NCBI RefSeq assembly: GCF_024054195.1 | Contig: NZ_JAMXLB010000001.1 | Span: 3,599,085-3,663,084 of the forward strand | Length of the DNA stretch: 64,000 nt | Direction of reading: 5' to 3' | DNA from: Flavobacterium sp. NRK F7 | Lineage (GTDB): Bacteria > Bacteroidota > Bacteroidia > Flavobacteriales > Flavobacteriaceae | In this document: piece by piece, positions 18,350-26,873 of the stretch | Layout: each line of letters starts with the position of its first letter | Numbering within the stretch: position 1 is the stretch's first letter | Program-made: the position numbers and the translations under genes | Notes under the pieces: generated by a model | What the model was told of the DNA's origin: nothing | Database searches by the model: none | Seen by the model: the letters and a program-made list of their open reading frames with translations, nothing else

Positions 18350-18352
18350 TAC

Positions 18353-19048
18353 TTACTCATTTAAACTCCAGTTGTATTTTAGATACCGTACTTTAGCATT
18401 TGCCTCTACTTTTACGGTAGCGTATTTATTAATATAATCTATTATATCTGATGCGTTTGTTTTAAAATCACTAGAAAACCAGTTGAAAATTTCTGATATT
18501 TTAATTTCATCTGTAGTAATACTATTTTTAGAACTATCATTGATAAAATTTCTAGCTGCTTTATCCAATTGAGCATCTAATGTTGCAGGCAAGTAAGGAA
18601 CATTCGTTAATTGCGGACAAGAAAAAGAAGCACAATTGATGGCAAAATGAATTCTAGGTTCGTTCATTTTTCTAAGAATGCCATGTTCAATATAGGAAAG
18701 AGATACTTTCTTTTTCCCTAAAACAATAAATTTATCATCCCAAGCATTGCTAATATTTTTAATACTCTTAGTTGGATAATTATCTACAACTTTCTTTAGT
18801 GTATACACATTATATGCATTAATATAATACGCTAAAATTTCCTCTTTAGACCAACTTTTAGTAGGATAATTACTTTCAAAACCACTAATGACTTGATCCA
18901 ATTCGGCTGTATTCTTTTTTAATAATTCATAGTTTACGTTCCCATTAGAACTTACATATTTATTCAATAGACTTCCATAATTTTTGTAATCAAAATTTTG
19001 ACTAAAACCTTGAATACTGATTAGCAGTATAACTAATATTTTTTTCAT
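18353..19048 (-). CDS. DUF547 exported protein
   Basis: A 231-residue protein with signal peptide (MKKILVILLISIQGFSQ). The central ILAYYINAYNVYTLKKVV and the INCASFSCPQL segment mark DUF547, a family with a papain/transglutaminase-like fold but unknown activity; the conserved Cys in NCASxSCP is visible. DUF547 proteins recur in arsenosugar loci. The gene overlaps the sterol-desaturase-like gene by 4 bp, so translation is probably coupled. Confidence 0.85.
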   Translation of the reverse strand: MKKILVILLISIQGFSQNFDYKNYGSLLNKYVSSNGNVNYELLKKNTAELDQVISGFESNYPTKSWSKEEILAYYINAYNVYTLKKVVDNYPTKSIKNISNAWDDKFIVLGKKKVSLSYIEHGILRKMNEPRIHFAINCASFSCPQLTNVPYLPATLDAQLDKAARNFINDSSKNSITTDEIKISEIFNWFSSDFKTNASDIIDYINKYATVKVEANAKVRYLKYNWSLNE

Positions 19049-19929
19049 ACTTCTTTTTTTAATTTTAAGGGGTACAATTCTTGTTCAATAAAAGAATCTG
19101 GAAAATTTTCGTCTTCATTAAATCCTAATTCAATATCCTTGCCATCTTTTGGAATATAATTACTTCCAAATAAATAATCCCAAATACTTAACGATATTCC
19201 AAAATTAGCTCCATACTTTCTTGGCATTTCTTTACTATGATGCCAAATGTGCATTTTAGGGTTATTAAAAATATATTTTAAAGGTCCGTAATCCCAACCA
19301 ATATTAGCATGATTTAGGTGACCAATAGTAATCGCAATAAAATGAACAATAAACACCTCTTGAATAGAAAAACCACCTATGATGGCCATAGGCACATATA
19401 ATAGGGTTTTATACACAACTGGTTCCATCCAATGGTATCTCAAATGAGCCGCAAATCCCATTTGTTTCACCGAATGATGTACCTTATGAAAATTCCAAAA
19501 GAAATCAACTCGATGCAGTAATCGATGAGTATTCCATTGTACAAAATCGGCTACCACAAAGAAAATTAATAAAGCGACAGGTTTTGGCACATGAGACAAG
19601 TCAATTAAATGCAAGGATTCTAAATTCATACCAAATAAACCTAAAAAATCATTGAACAATTGAGCCGTCACATTATTTAAAGCTATTAAAACGATGAGAT
19701 TTAGAAGAAAAAAATTAAAGAACATATAAAATGTATCTAGCCAAAAATCTTTACGAATAATCGGTTGGTTTTTTCTCCAAGGAAATAAAACCTCCAAAAT
19801 AAAAACCAGTAAAGAAATTATAATTAACCCATAGAAATAATTTTCTATGTGTAAGGTTATCAATTCATTTTTTAAATAATTGAAATAATCGGAATACGAT
19901 TGAATTACAACTTCTTTGTACTTATTCAT
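19045..19929 (-). CDS. Sterol desaturase / fatty acid hydroxylase family protein
   Basis: A 294-residue membrane di-iron oxygenase-type protein. Four or more membrane segments surround the histidine clusters HRLLHRVDFFWNFHKVHHSVK, HLNHANI and MHIWHHSKE, the HX3H / HX2HH pattern of the fatty-acid hydroxylase superfamily. It acts on lipid-like substrates in membranes. In this locus it might modify an arsenolipid or its lipid anchor (inference from position only). It overlaps DUF547 and is 4 bp from the outer-membrane gene. Confidence 0.85.
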   Translation of the reverse strand: MNKYKEVVIQSYSDYFNYLKNELITLHIENYFYGLIIISLLVFILEVLFPWRKNQPIIRKDFWLDTFYMFFNFFLLNLIVLIALNNVTAQLFNDFLGLFGMNLESLHLIDLSHVPKPVALLIFFVVADFVQWNTHRLLHRVDFFWNFHKVHHSVKQMGFAAHLRYHWMEPVVYKTLLYVPMAIIGGFSIQEVFIVHFIAITIGHLNHANIGWDYGPLKYIFNNPKMHIWHHSKEMPRKYGANFGISLSIWDYLFGSNYIPKDGKDIELGFNEDENFPDSFIEQELYPLKLKKEV

Positions 19930-19932
19930 TTT

Positions 19933-20751
19933 TTATAATTTTGTATAAACACCAATATTTATGGTAGGTGCCAAAGGTGCATTATCAATTCCAAAAGCGC
20001 CAAAAACAGAAGCATTAGCACCCCATTTATTTTCTATAAATTCATAATTTGCTTTTAACCCAATTGCATTATACGTTTGTCTGTCTAAATGAGAAGCCCA
20101 TTGTACGGAATCATTTTCATAAGCATCCTCTTTCGTGACAGGATTTCTTGTGTCTAAAACAAACATTAAATGTCCTTTAGGAATAATACTATAACCCACT
20201 TCTATAGTTGCTTTAAGATAATCGGAATAGTTATTATCCATATAACCATACCCAATATTCCCAAAGTAATACCATTTATTATGACTGGCACCAATACTTA
20301 CATAAGGTAAAAAAGTAGACGCATTTATTCCTGTTGAACTTACAAATAAGGTTTCATCCTTTTTAATTGAATTAGCCGAATAAAGTAACCCAGAACTTAT
20401 TTTCCAATTAGCATCTGACAGTTTGTATTTTAATCCTAACCAAACATTACCAATTCCTGATATACTTTGGGAAACACCTACATTTTCATAGCTTGCCGTT
20501 TTGTAAGGCAAAATAACTTGTGCCTCTAATGTATTACTAATACCATATTCCGCATATACTTGTAATGTAATATCCGAATAATCACCAATGTTTTCTAATT
20601 TTTCCCCGTCATATTGAACTGCATCATAAGACAAGGTTGTAAATCCCAATTGAACATAGGCTTTTCCTTTTTCCCTTGTCCAAGGACTTTGTGCCTGCAA
20701 TATGTGCCAACCAAAGACACAAAAAAATAATAAAATAGCTGTTTCTTTCAT
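19933..20751 (-). CDS. Outer-membrane barrel protein in the arsenosugar locus
   Basis: About 272 residues. I use the start at 20751 because it opens a signal peptide (MKETAILLFFCVFGWHILQAQ); the longer frame adds 13 residues with no signal. The mature protein has alternating beta strands (AYVQLGFTTLSYDAVQYDG, GISNTLEAQVILPYKTASY) like phenol/aromatic transporter-type barrels. No specific family is certain. Its place between ArsM and the hydroxylase gene suggests uptake or export for this pathway. Confidence 0.6.
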   Translation of the reverse strand: MKETAILLFFCVFGWHILQAQSPWTREKGKAYVQLGFTTLSYDAVQYDGEKLENIGDYSDITLQVYAEYGISNTLEAQVILPYKTASYENVGVSQSISGIGNVWLGLKYKLSDANWKISSGLLYSANSIKKDETLFVSSTGINASTFLPYVSIGASHNKWYYFGNIGYGYMDNNYSDYLKATIEVGYSIIPKGHLMFVLDTRNPVTKEDAYENDSVQWASHLDRQTYNAIGLKANYEFIENKWGANASVFGAFGIDNAPLAPTINIGVYTKL

Positions 20752-20847
20752 AGTTTTGTTATTGAATGGGATAAAAGTAAGATACAACAATAAAATAAAA
20801 AGTTAGCTATCTGACATAACTTAATTTAGACCCCTTTCAAAAATGAA

Positions 20848-21816
20848 TTAACAACAGCCTCCTCCGTTATAATGATAGGTACTTTCGCTTATAAAAATAT
20901 CTTCTCGATTTAAACCTTCTAAAGCTTTAGCCGTTTTATCACAAACAGACAAAGGTTGGTTTTTTAACAAAATATGTCCTTTTTTATCATCAAAATAATC
21001 CTCTTTACCAAAGTAAATAGCTGCTTTACCAGTAAAAACACAAGGCCCGTCAGTTGGCATTGGATCCTTAATCGCGCACACTTCAATACTTTCAATATAA
21101 ATTAATTCATCTGTTGGATAATTAACTGTATCTAATATACGATAAGGACGTCTCCCTCGGATTTCAATTGTTCCAAAACCCACATCAGTTAATGCTTTAA
21201 TATAGTCTTTAATAGGTATACTACCACTCAAACACAAGGCTCTCAAATGATCGTCATTCCTAAGAGTTTCATTCATTTCTTGCTCGCAAGTAGGATCACT
21301 CATAACTAACCTTCCATGAGGTTTTAGCACACGATACATTTCTTGCAAGGCTTTTTTTAAATCTTCCGCTTTAAAGATATTAAAAAGGCAATTTTGAGCA
21401 GCTACATCAATACTTTCATCTTCTATAGGTAGCTGTAATGCATCTCCTTTTCTCAATTCAATAAAATCACTATGGAACCAATCATTTTGTTCTTCTGCAA
21501 TTTTACAATTATGGCGAGCTGCTTCCAGCATTTCATCAACCACATCCACACCAATTACGCCTCCTTTTTGACGAGAAAAATAAGCAAATTGTAACAATTC
21601 CATTCCACCACCTACACCTACATACAAAACTTTGGGATTATTAATTAAATCCTGAGCAGAAATAGTACTTCCACATCCATAATTCATTTCTTGCATGATT
21701 TTTGGAATTTCAAGTCCTGGAAATTTCCAAATAGGAGTTGTGGTACAACATAGTCCTACATCTGGTGTTAATGCTGCATTTTTATACAAATCGTTGGTTG
21801 CATTTAGATAGCTCAT
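20848..21816 (-). CDS. arsM: Arsenosugar biosynthesis arsenite methyltransferase ArsM
   Basis: A SAM-dependent methyltransferase of about 322 residues that would methylate arsenite. Seen: the SAM motif VLYVGVGGGMELLQFA and IGVDVVDEMLEAA, plus cysteines at GLCCTTT, NYGCGST and a C-terminal GGGCC that could bind As(III). I chose the Met at 21816 (MSYLNATNDLY); the frame extends 14 residues upstream without a better context. It follows the phosphorylase gene by 28 bp. The family is defined by its pairing with ArsS, which is present at 30809. Confidence 0.88.
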   Translation of the reverse strand: MSYLNATNDLYKNAALTPDVGLCCTTTPIWKFPGLEIPKIMQEMNYGCGSTISAQDLINNPKVLYVGVGGGMELLQFAYFSRQKGGVIGVDVVDEMLEAARHNCKIAEEQNDWFHSDFIELRKGDALQLPIEDESIDVAAQNCLFNIFKAEDLKKALQEMYRVLKPHGRLVMSDPTCEQEMNETLRNDDHLRALCLSGSIPIKDYIKALTDVGFGTIEIRGRRPYRILDTVNYPTDELIYIESIEVCAIKDPMPTDGPCVFTGKAAIYFGKEDYFDDKKGHILLKNQPLSVCDKTAKALEGLNREDIFISESTYHYNGGGCC

Positions 21817-21844
21817 AGTGTGTTTATTTAGTTTGTCTTTAGTT

Positions 21845-22660
21845 TTAAATTCGACCAATTAAAGTTTTAAAGAGTGTAATCATTTTGGGTTCAGCCTCAC
21901 CTGCTACTGCAATAATTTCAGGTATATTAACCGGTTTTAAATCATCTGGATTACATTCATCAGTTAAAACAGAAACGGCAATAACGGGTAAATTCAAATG
22001 ATTCGCAACAATTACTTCTGGAACGGTACTCATACCCACTGCATCTGAACCAATAATTTTTAAATAACGATATTCAGCTCTCGTTTCTAATTGCGGCCCA
22101 ACCACAGCTGCATATACTCCTTTGTGCAAAACAATGTTGTTTTCTTTGGCTATTGCCAATATCTTTTCGTTTAAAGTAGCATCATAAGGAGCGCACATAT
22201 CGGTAAAACGTTCCCCAAAATCGGAAACATTTTTAAAAGCTAATGGGGAACCGCCTTGCAAATTGATATGATCATCTAACAACATCAAATCGCCTTTTTT
22301 ATAATTTAAATTAATAGCACCTGCCGCGTTTGAAATTAATAAACTTGAAATTCCTAATGCTTTCATTACTCGAACTGGAAATGTTATTTCTTGTAAGTCA
22401 TACCCTTCATACAAATGAAAACGACCTTGCATTACTATCACTTTTTTGCCTTCTAAAGTTCCGTATACTAATTTACCCGAATGAAACTCAACTGTACTAA
22501 CTGGAAAATGAGGAATATCGTTATAATTAATTATAACCTCAACGCTTAAATGAGATACTAATTGGCCTAAACCAGTTCCTAAAACAATACCTATTTGAGG
22601 TTCTAAAAAACCTTTTTCTTTTAAAAAGGCGGTGGCAGTGTCTAAAATTGTTTGTGTCAT
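21845..22660 (-). CDS. Purine nucleoside phosphorylase
   Basis: A 271-residue trimeric-type purine nucleoside phosphorylase. Seen: IGIVLGTGLGQL phosphate loop, MQGRFHLYEGY, SNAAGAIN, and VGPQLETRAEYR, then MSTVPEVIVANH. It splits purine nucleosides with phosphate. In arsenosugar synthesis ArsS produces a 5'-deoxyadenosyl-arsenic compound, and a nucleoside phosphorylase in the cluster can remove adenine; that link is inferred from context. It shares one base with the downstream side of the TIGR04282 gene. Confidence 0.9.
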   Translation of the reverse strand: MTQTILDTATAFLKEKGFLEPQIGIVLGTGLGQLVSHLSVEVIINYNDIPHFPVSTVEFHSGKLVYGTLEGKKVIVMQGRFHLYEGYDLQEITFPVRVMKALGISSLLISNAAGAINLNYKKGDLMLLDDHINLQGGSPLAFKNVSDFGERFTDMCAPYDATLNEKILAIAKENNIVLHKGVYAAVVGPQLETRAEYRYLKIIGSDAVGMSTVPEVIVANHLNLPVIAVSVLTDECNPDDLKPVNIPEIIAVAGEAEPKMITLFKTLIGRI

Positions 22661-23262
22661 TACTCTATATATTTTTTAAAAACTGGAATCGCTTTAATAT
22701 CATCAAAAGTATCGATATCATTCTTCTCTTCCAGCAAACTGTATTTTAAATTTTTAATATTTTTTAAGGTCTCTTTTAAAACGGTATTCGTACCCCATTC
22801 TTTATTTTTAAAAATATTTTCTGGGATGCTTTTTAATCCTAATAAATAATAACCACCATCTTCAGCAGGACCAATAACCACATCATTTGTATCTAAAGCT
22901 ACAAATGCATTTTTCAAATCATTAGCTTCTAAAGTGATTAAATCCGAGCCAATAATTACAATTTTTTGATAGCCCTCTTCAAACCCTTCTCTAAAAGCAT
23001 TATACATTCGCACTCCTAAATCTTTCCCAAATTGTTCTTTTTTTTGAAACAAATGATTGTTCCACATGTCATTGGTGTTGATGGCATCTGAATATAAAAC
23101 TCGTTTGTCATAATCGGTTTCCAAAACTACATTTTTGGTATGCTGTAGCAATTCAATATACACTTGTAACGCATTTTCTTGACCAATTGAAGCGGCCAAA
23201 CGTGTTTTTACTTTTCCAAGTTCGGGATTTCTGGTAAAAATTAAAATTAGATTTTCGTTCAT
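22660..23262 (-). CDS. TIGR04282-type (DUF2064) arsenosugar biosynthesis transferase
   Basis: A 200-residue nucleotide-diphospho-sugar transferase-like protein. Seen: ILIFTRNPELGKVKTRLAASIG at the N-terminus, KIVIIGSDLITLEANDL, and VIGPAEDGGYYLLGLK. These are the TIGR04282/DUF2064 signatures. It lies between the phosphoesterase and the phosphorylase genes. A second, more divergent DUF2064 protein is encoded at 30116-30799. Role in sugar transfer is inferred from the cluster. Confidence 0.87.
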   Translation of the reverse strand: MNENLILIFTRNPELGKVKTRLAASIGQENALQVYIELLQHTKNVVLETDYDKRVLYSDAINTNDMWNNHLFQKKEQFGKDLGVRMYNAFREGFEEGYQKIVIIGSDLITLEANDLKNAFVALDTNDVVIGPAEDGGYYLLGLKSIPENIFKNKEWGTNTVLKETLKNIKNLKYSLLEEKNDIDTFDDIKAIPVFKKYIE

Positions 23263-23263
23263 T

Positions 23264-24091
23264 TTAAAATGTAATGGGGTTTCCCTGCATTTTTGTTTCT
23301 GTTTCAGGTAAAATTTCGGTATTGTCCCAAATACCTGTTAAAATGGTTTTCGCGTATTCCTTTGGCAAACCGTTTTCCAACATTAATGCATTCGTTAAAT
23401 TATGGTTATAAGTCAGTGATTTATGTTCGAAAGTTACTAAATTATTCTTTTCTTCTAAAATAACATACCAAACTGCCGTATTCCCGTCATTAGCTGGCAT
23501 ACCAATAACCCCTGGATTTAGCCATAGCAACTTATTTTTTTCTTGATGAAAGGGTAAACCACAATGTCCAGCAACAATAATATCACTCTGAGTTACATCA
23601 AAATTAGCTTGTTTCTTTTCCCAAGAAGTCGATTTAAAAATAAATTCTGAAGTATTAAAAAAAGAGCCATGCACCACAGTAATTCGTTTATTAGCAAAAC
23701 TAAAATGAATAAATTCGGGTAGTTTCTTTATGAATTCCAAAGAAGAATATGTGAGTTTACTTTTAGCATAAGGATACCAAAGTTGGGAAAAATTATCACA
23801 TCTAGAGCCTTGTGTAAAATCGCACCCACAATCATCGGCATTTTCACTTAATTGAAGTTCTACATTACCCGCAATACTTTTAGCCTTCCATTGCTTAAAG
23901 AACTGAATCGTTTCTTCTGGTTGGGCGCAATAACCAATAATATCACCTGTTGAAATACAATTTTCAGGAGCAATATTCTCAATTTTTGCTATTTCAGCAA
24001 TCGCTTCTAAAGCTTGAAGATTACTATAAACGCCACCAAAAAGCAATATTTTTCCTTTTAGCAACCCTATGTTTTCTATTTTTTTATCCAT
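23264..24091 (-). CDS. Metallophosphoesterase
   Basis: About 275 residues. I chose the start at 24091 (MDKKIENIGLLKGKILLFGG): upstream extension only reads through the end of the symporter gene. Motifs of calcineurin-like YfcE/MJ0936-type phosphoesterases are visible: STGDIIGYCA (GD), AGNVELQ (GN in place of GNH), VVHGSF, VAGHCGLP and NPGVIGMP. The usual first motif DxHxN is altered (FGGVYSNLQAL), which might change metal binding. It overlaps the symporter stop by 16 bp. It may dephosphorylate a pathway intermediate. Confidence 0.75.
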   Translation of the reverse strand: MDKKIENIGLLKGKILLFGGVYSNLQALEAIAEIAKIENIAPENCISTGDIIGYCAQPEETIQFFKQWKAKSIAGNVELQLSENADDCGCDFTQGSRCDNFSQLWYPYAKSKLTYSSLEFIKKLPEFIHFSFANKRITVVHGSFFNTSEFIFKSTSWEKKQANFDVTQSDIIVAGHCGLPFHQEKNKLLWLNPGVIGMPANDGNTAVWYVILEEKNNLVTFEHKSLTYNHNLTNALMLENGLPKEYAKTILTGIWDNTEILPETETKMQGNPITF

Positions 24092-25410
24092 TTTGGCAAA
24101 CAGTATAAAATGATACAAGTAGTAATTCCCCATACGTTTACCCATAATAAATCGGCATATTTGCCATTGGTAAACTGCAATTCATTGGGAAACCAATTAA
24201 AAACTAATAAAAAGCCAAACAACAAACCCGTAAGTACGCTCAGATAGAAACTAATGTATGGGACTTTCATCTTCCAAAATAAAAAGACAGGTGTTAATCC
24301 TATTACCATAGTTCCTGAAATGGTCGTTGCTGATAAAATTTCAGCATTTAGAAATACAGGAATGGTCCCAAGAACAGCTAAAACCACCATTGAAAGTCTT
24401 CCAAAAGTTATTGTTTTACCTAATTTTAAATCGATAGCGGCTAATTTTGAAAAAGAAGAAAATGTAGAATCGATAGTAGAAGCAGCAGAAGTAATCATAA
24501 TAAAATTAATCACCAATAAAACAAGAACTCCAAAAGCTTTTCCTACAGCAATAGCGGCATCCCCAACCATCCCTTGCATTTTAGCATACACGCCTATGAT
24601 ACTAAAAAGAACGATACACAAACCACCTAGAAAACTGGCCCAAATAAAACTTTTCCGAGTTACTTTAGGTGAACTAATAAAAGCCCTATCGGTCAAAACA
24701 GGATCATGAAAAGGATAACTAAAAGACTGCAGAATTGCTGCAAAAAAAAGATTCAATCCCAATTCAAAATTCCAAGTACTGGAATGAATTACTGTAGTAA
24801 CGGTAAATGATTCCATTGAAAAAACTTTCCATAAAATAATAATAAGTAATACAGAGAACAACACCATTTGAATTACATCTGTAAAAATAGAACTACTTAA
24901 TCCTCCTTTTAATGAATAAGCCAATATTAAAAAAGTAAATACAATTATAGCAATATAATAACTCCAACTTCCTTGCGTCCCAAAATAACTACCAATTACC
25001 ATAGTATTACTCCATACTTCATTAAAAAGTCGAATAGCAATTAAGATTGAAAATAACAGCATTGCTTTCTTACCAAATTTATGTATTAAAAATTGATGAA
25101 TACTTGTGTAATTTCCTTTGGTACGCAATTGATAAATTAGAATTCCTGCTACCGCAAATGACAAGTAATAGGCAGCGTAAGCTAACCCTCCAAGAATTCC
25201 AAATTCCAATCCGAGATTGGCAGCATTAGTAATGCTTTTGGCAAAAATCCAAGAAATAATTAAGCTCCCAGTAAGCACCATCGTATTTGGTGCTTTACGG
25301 TTTTGTATCGCTTTATAAAATTGATCAGTTGTTTTAGCAAATGGAGAAAGAAAAAAAAGTATCAAACTAGACACTATCATAATTATCCATTGCCCATCCA
25401 TTATTCCCAT
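24076..25410 (-). CDS. Sodium:solute symporter family transporter
   Basis: A 444-residue inner-membrane protein with about 12-13 membrane helices. Seen: FAVAGILIYQLRTKG, LIAIRLFNEVWSNTMVIGSYFG, YSLKGGLSSSIFTDVIQ (SSS family signature region) and SAASTIDSTFSSF. These are characteristic of LeuT-fold SSF permeases. It follows the SusD gene by 8 bp, so SusC/SusD and this symporter can act as a two-membrane uptake route. The substrate is unknown. Confidence 0.88.
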   Translation of the reverse strand: MGIMDGQWIIMIVSSLILFFLSPFAKTTDQFYKAIQNRKAPNTMVLTGSLIISWIFAKSITNAANLGLEFGILGGLAYAAYYLSFAVAGILIYQLRTKGNYTSIHQFLIHKFGKKAMLLFSILIAIRLFNEVWSNTMVIGSYFGTQGSWSYYIAIIVFTFLILAYSLKGGLSSSIFTDVIQMVLFSVLLIIILWKVFSMESFTVTTVIHSSTWNFELGLNLFFAAILQSFSYPFHDPVLTDRAFISSPKVTRKSFIWASFLGGLCIVLFSIIGVYAKMQGMVGDAAIAVGKAFGVLVLLVINFIMITSAASTIDSTFSSFSKLAAIDLKLGKTITFGRLSMVVLAVLGTIPVFLNAEILSATTISGTMVIGLTPVFLFWKMKVPYISFYLSVLTGLLFGFLLVFNWFPNELQFTNGKYADLLWVNVWGITTCIILYCLPKWIKK

Positions 25411-25418
25411 TCGTCCAA

Positions 25419-26861
25419 TTATTCATCCCACCAAACTGGGAAATTAATACTATTATTATTTGTTGCATTTGCAGCCAGAATATAATTTTCTCTATTTAAC
25501 GCTTCTTCTTCAGCGGGATAAGGCATTCGTATTGGCAAAAGATTATTATTTAAACTGGCAGCTATCGTTCTTAGTTCAGGAAAACCTGTTCTTCTATATT
25601 CTATCCAACTTTCATAACCGTTAATAATGTTAGCAATCCATTTCTGAGTTATGATTTGTTGTATTGGAGTAGTTCCTACAGCATTGTAAGCAGCTGGACC
25701 TGTTAAATAATTTGTTGGTAAAGGTGTGTTCCAATATTCAAAAGCTAAAGCCACTCCATTTTCGTATAAGAGTTGTGCATCAGCTGTAATTAAACCTCTT
25801 TCAGCGGCTTCCGCTAATGCAAATTGCACTTCCCAAGCTGTTAAAAAATTAGCATCTAATGTCGACGTATCTTCTCTAAATACAGTTCCTGCTAAAGAAT
25901 AATTCGATAAGGCAACTGAAGTACTTGATGCATCGATTCCATTCAATAAACCGTTAAACTCTCCAGATGTGGAATTTGCAAAAGGGCGAAATAATTTTTC
26001 AATTCTTGAGTCGTTTAAATTGTTCAATATATCTTCCATCGTTTCCGACAATACAAAATTGTTAAAATCACCCACTCTTAATTGAGCCAACCTAAAACTA
26101 TTGGGAGCTGTATTCGTAAAATTAAAAATAGCATTTTGAGAATTTATCATTATATAATTTCCTTCGTCAAATAACGTTTGCAACTCTTGACTTACATCAA
26201 CTTTTGCAGAAATGCGCAATAAATATTTTATTTTCAAAGATTTTGCAAATCTAATCCACGATTCTAAATTTCCATTAAATAGAATATCACCTTGCAAAGG
26301 AATAGCATCTGAATAACTTTCTATTTTTTCAATCCCTTTATCTAAATTATCTAAAATACCACCAGCGTTTAAATAAATACTCTCTTGAGAATTGTATGCG
26401 GGTGTAACTTCCCCTTCAGTTCCATTAAAAGCATCAAAATAAGGTACGTCGCCGAATAAATCGGTTAAACCTGCAGCCATATAGGCTTTTAAAATTAAAG
26501 CAGGGCCTTCGTATACTTTCAAAGTAGTACTTTGTCTTGACAGTTTTATAATAATTTCATTATCTCTTAAATTCTTATAAAAAACGGGCCATGGATTTCC
26601 TCCTAATTGAGGTGATTTTAAAGCATGTCTATCAAACAGATTAAAATCAAGCGCAGTTCTATGTTGGGCTAATAAATCTCCAGCTACAAAACCTTCATAA
26701 CTCATGTTTTCACCAAAATCATATATAACTTGACGTAATAACAAATTCGGTTGTACGGAATTCGGTGCATTTGGGTTCGTGTTTATTTCTTCGAAATCTT
26801 TGGTACAACTATTCAACAGAAGTAACAAAAATAGATTTATAGTATATATCGTTTTTTTCAT
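25419..26861 (-). CDS. SusD/RagB-family outer-membrane lipoprotein
   Basis: A 480-residue surface lipoprotein: LLNSC lipobox (Cys19) followed by TKDFEEINTNPNAPNSV, the conserved SusD-like N-terminus. TPR-like helices and WEVQFALAEAAERGLI match the SusD-like superfamily (SusD_2 type). SusD-like proteins capture ligands for a partner SusC TonB-dependent channel, encoded here 12 bp upstream-side at 26874-30065. Its place inside an arsenosugar locus is notable because the family usually serves glycans or peptides. Confidence 0.93.
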   Translation of the reverse strand: MKKTIYTINLFLLLLLNSCTKDFEEINTNPNAPNSVQPNLLLRQVIYDFGENMSYEGFVAGDLLAQHRTALDFNLFDRHALKSPQLGGNPWPVFYKNLRDNEIIIKLSRQSTTLKVYEGPALILKAYMAAGLTDLFGDVPYFDAFNGTEGEVTPAYNSQESIYLNAGGILDNLDKGIEKIESYSDAIPLQGDILFNGNLESWIRFAKSLKIKYLLRISAKVDVSQELQTLFDEGNYIMINSQNAIFNFTNTAPNSFRLAQLRVGDFNNFVLSETMEDILNNLNDSRIEKLFRPFANSTSGEFNGLLNGIDASSTSVALSNYSLAGTVFREDTSTLDANFLTAWEVQFALAEAAERGLITADAQLLYENGVALAFEYWNTPLPTNYLTGPAAYNAVGTTPIQQIITQKWIANIINGYESWIEYRRTGFPELRTIAASLNNNLLPIRMPYPAEEEALNRENYILAANATNNNSINFPVWWDE

Positions 26862-26873
26862 CTTAATTCGTTT

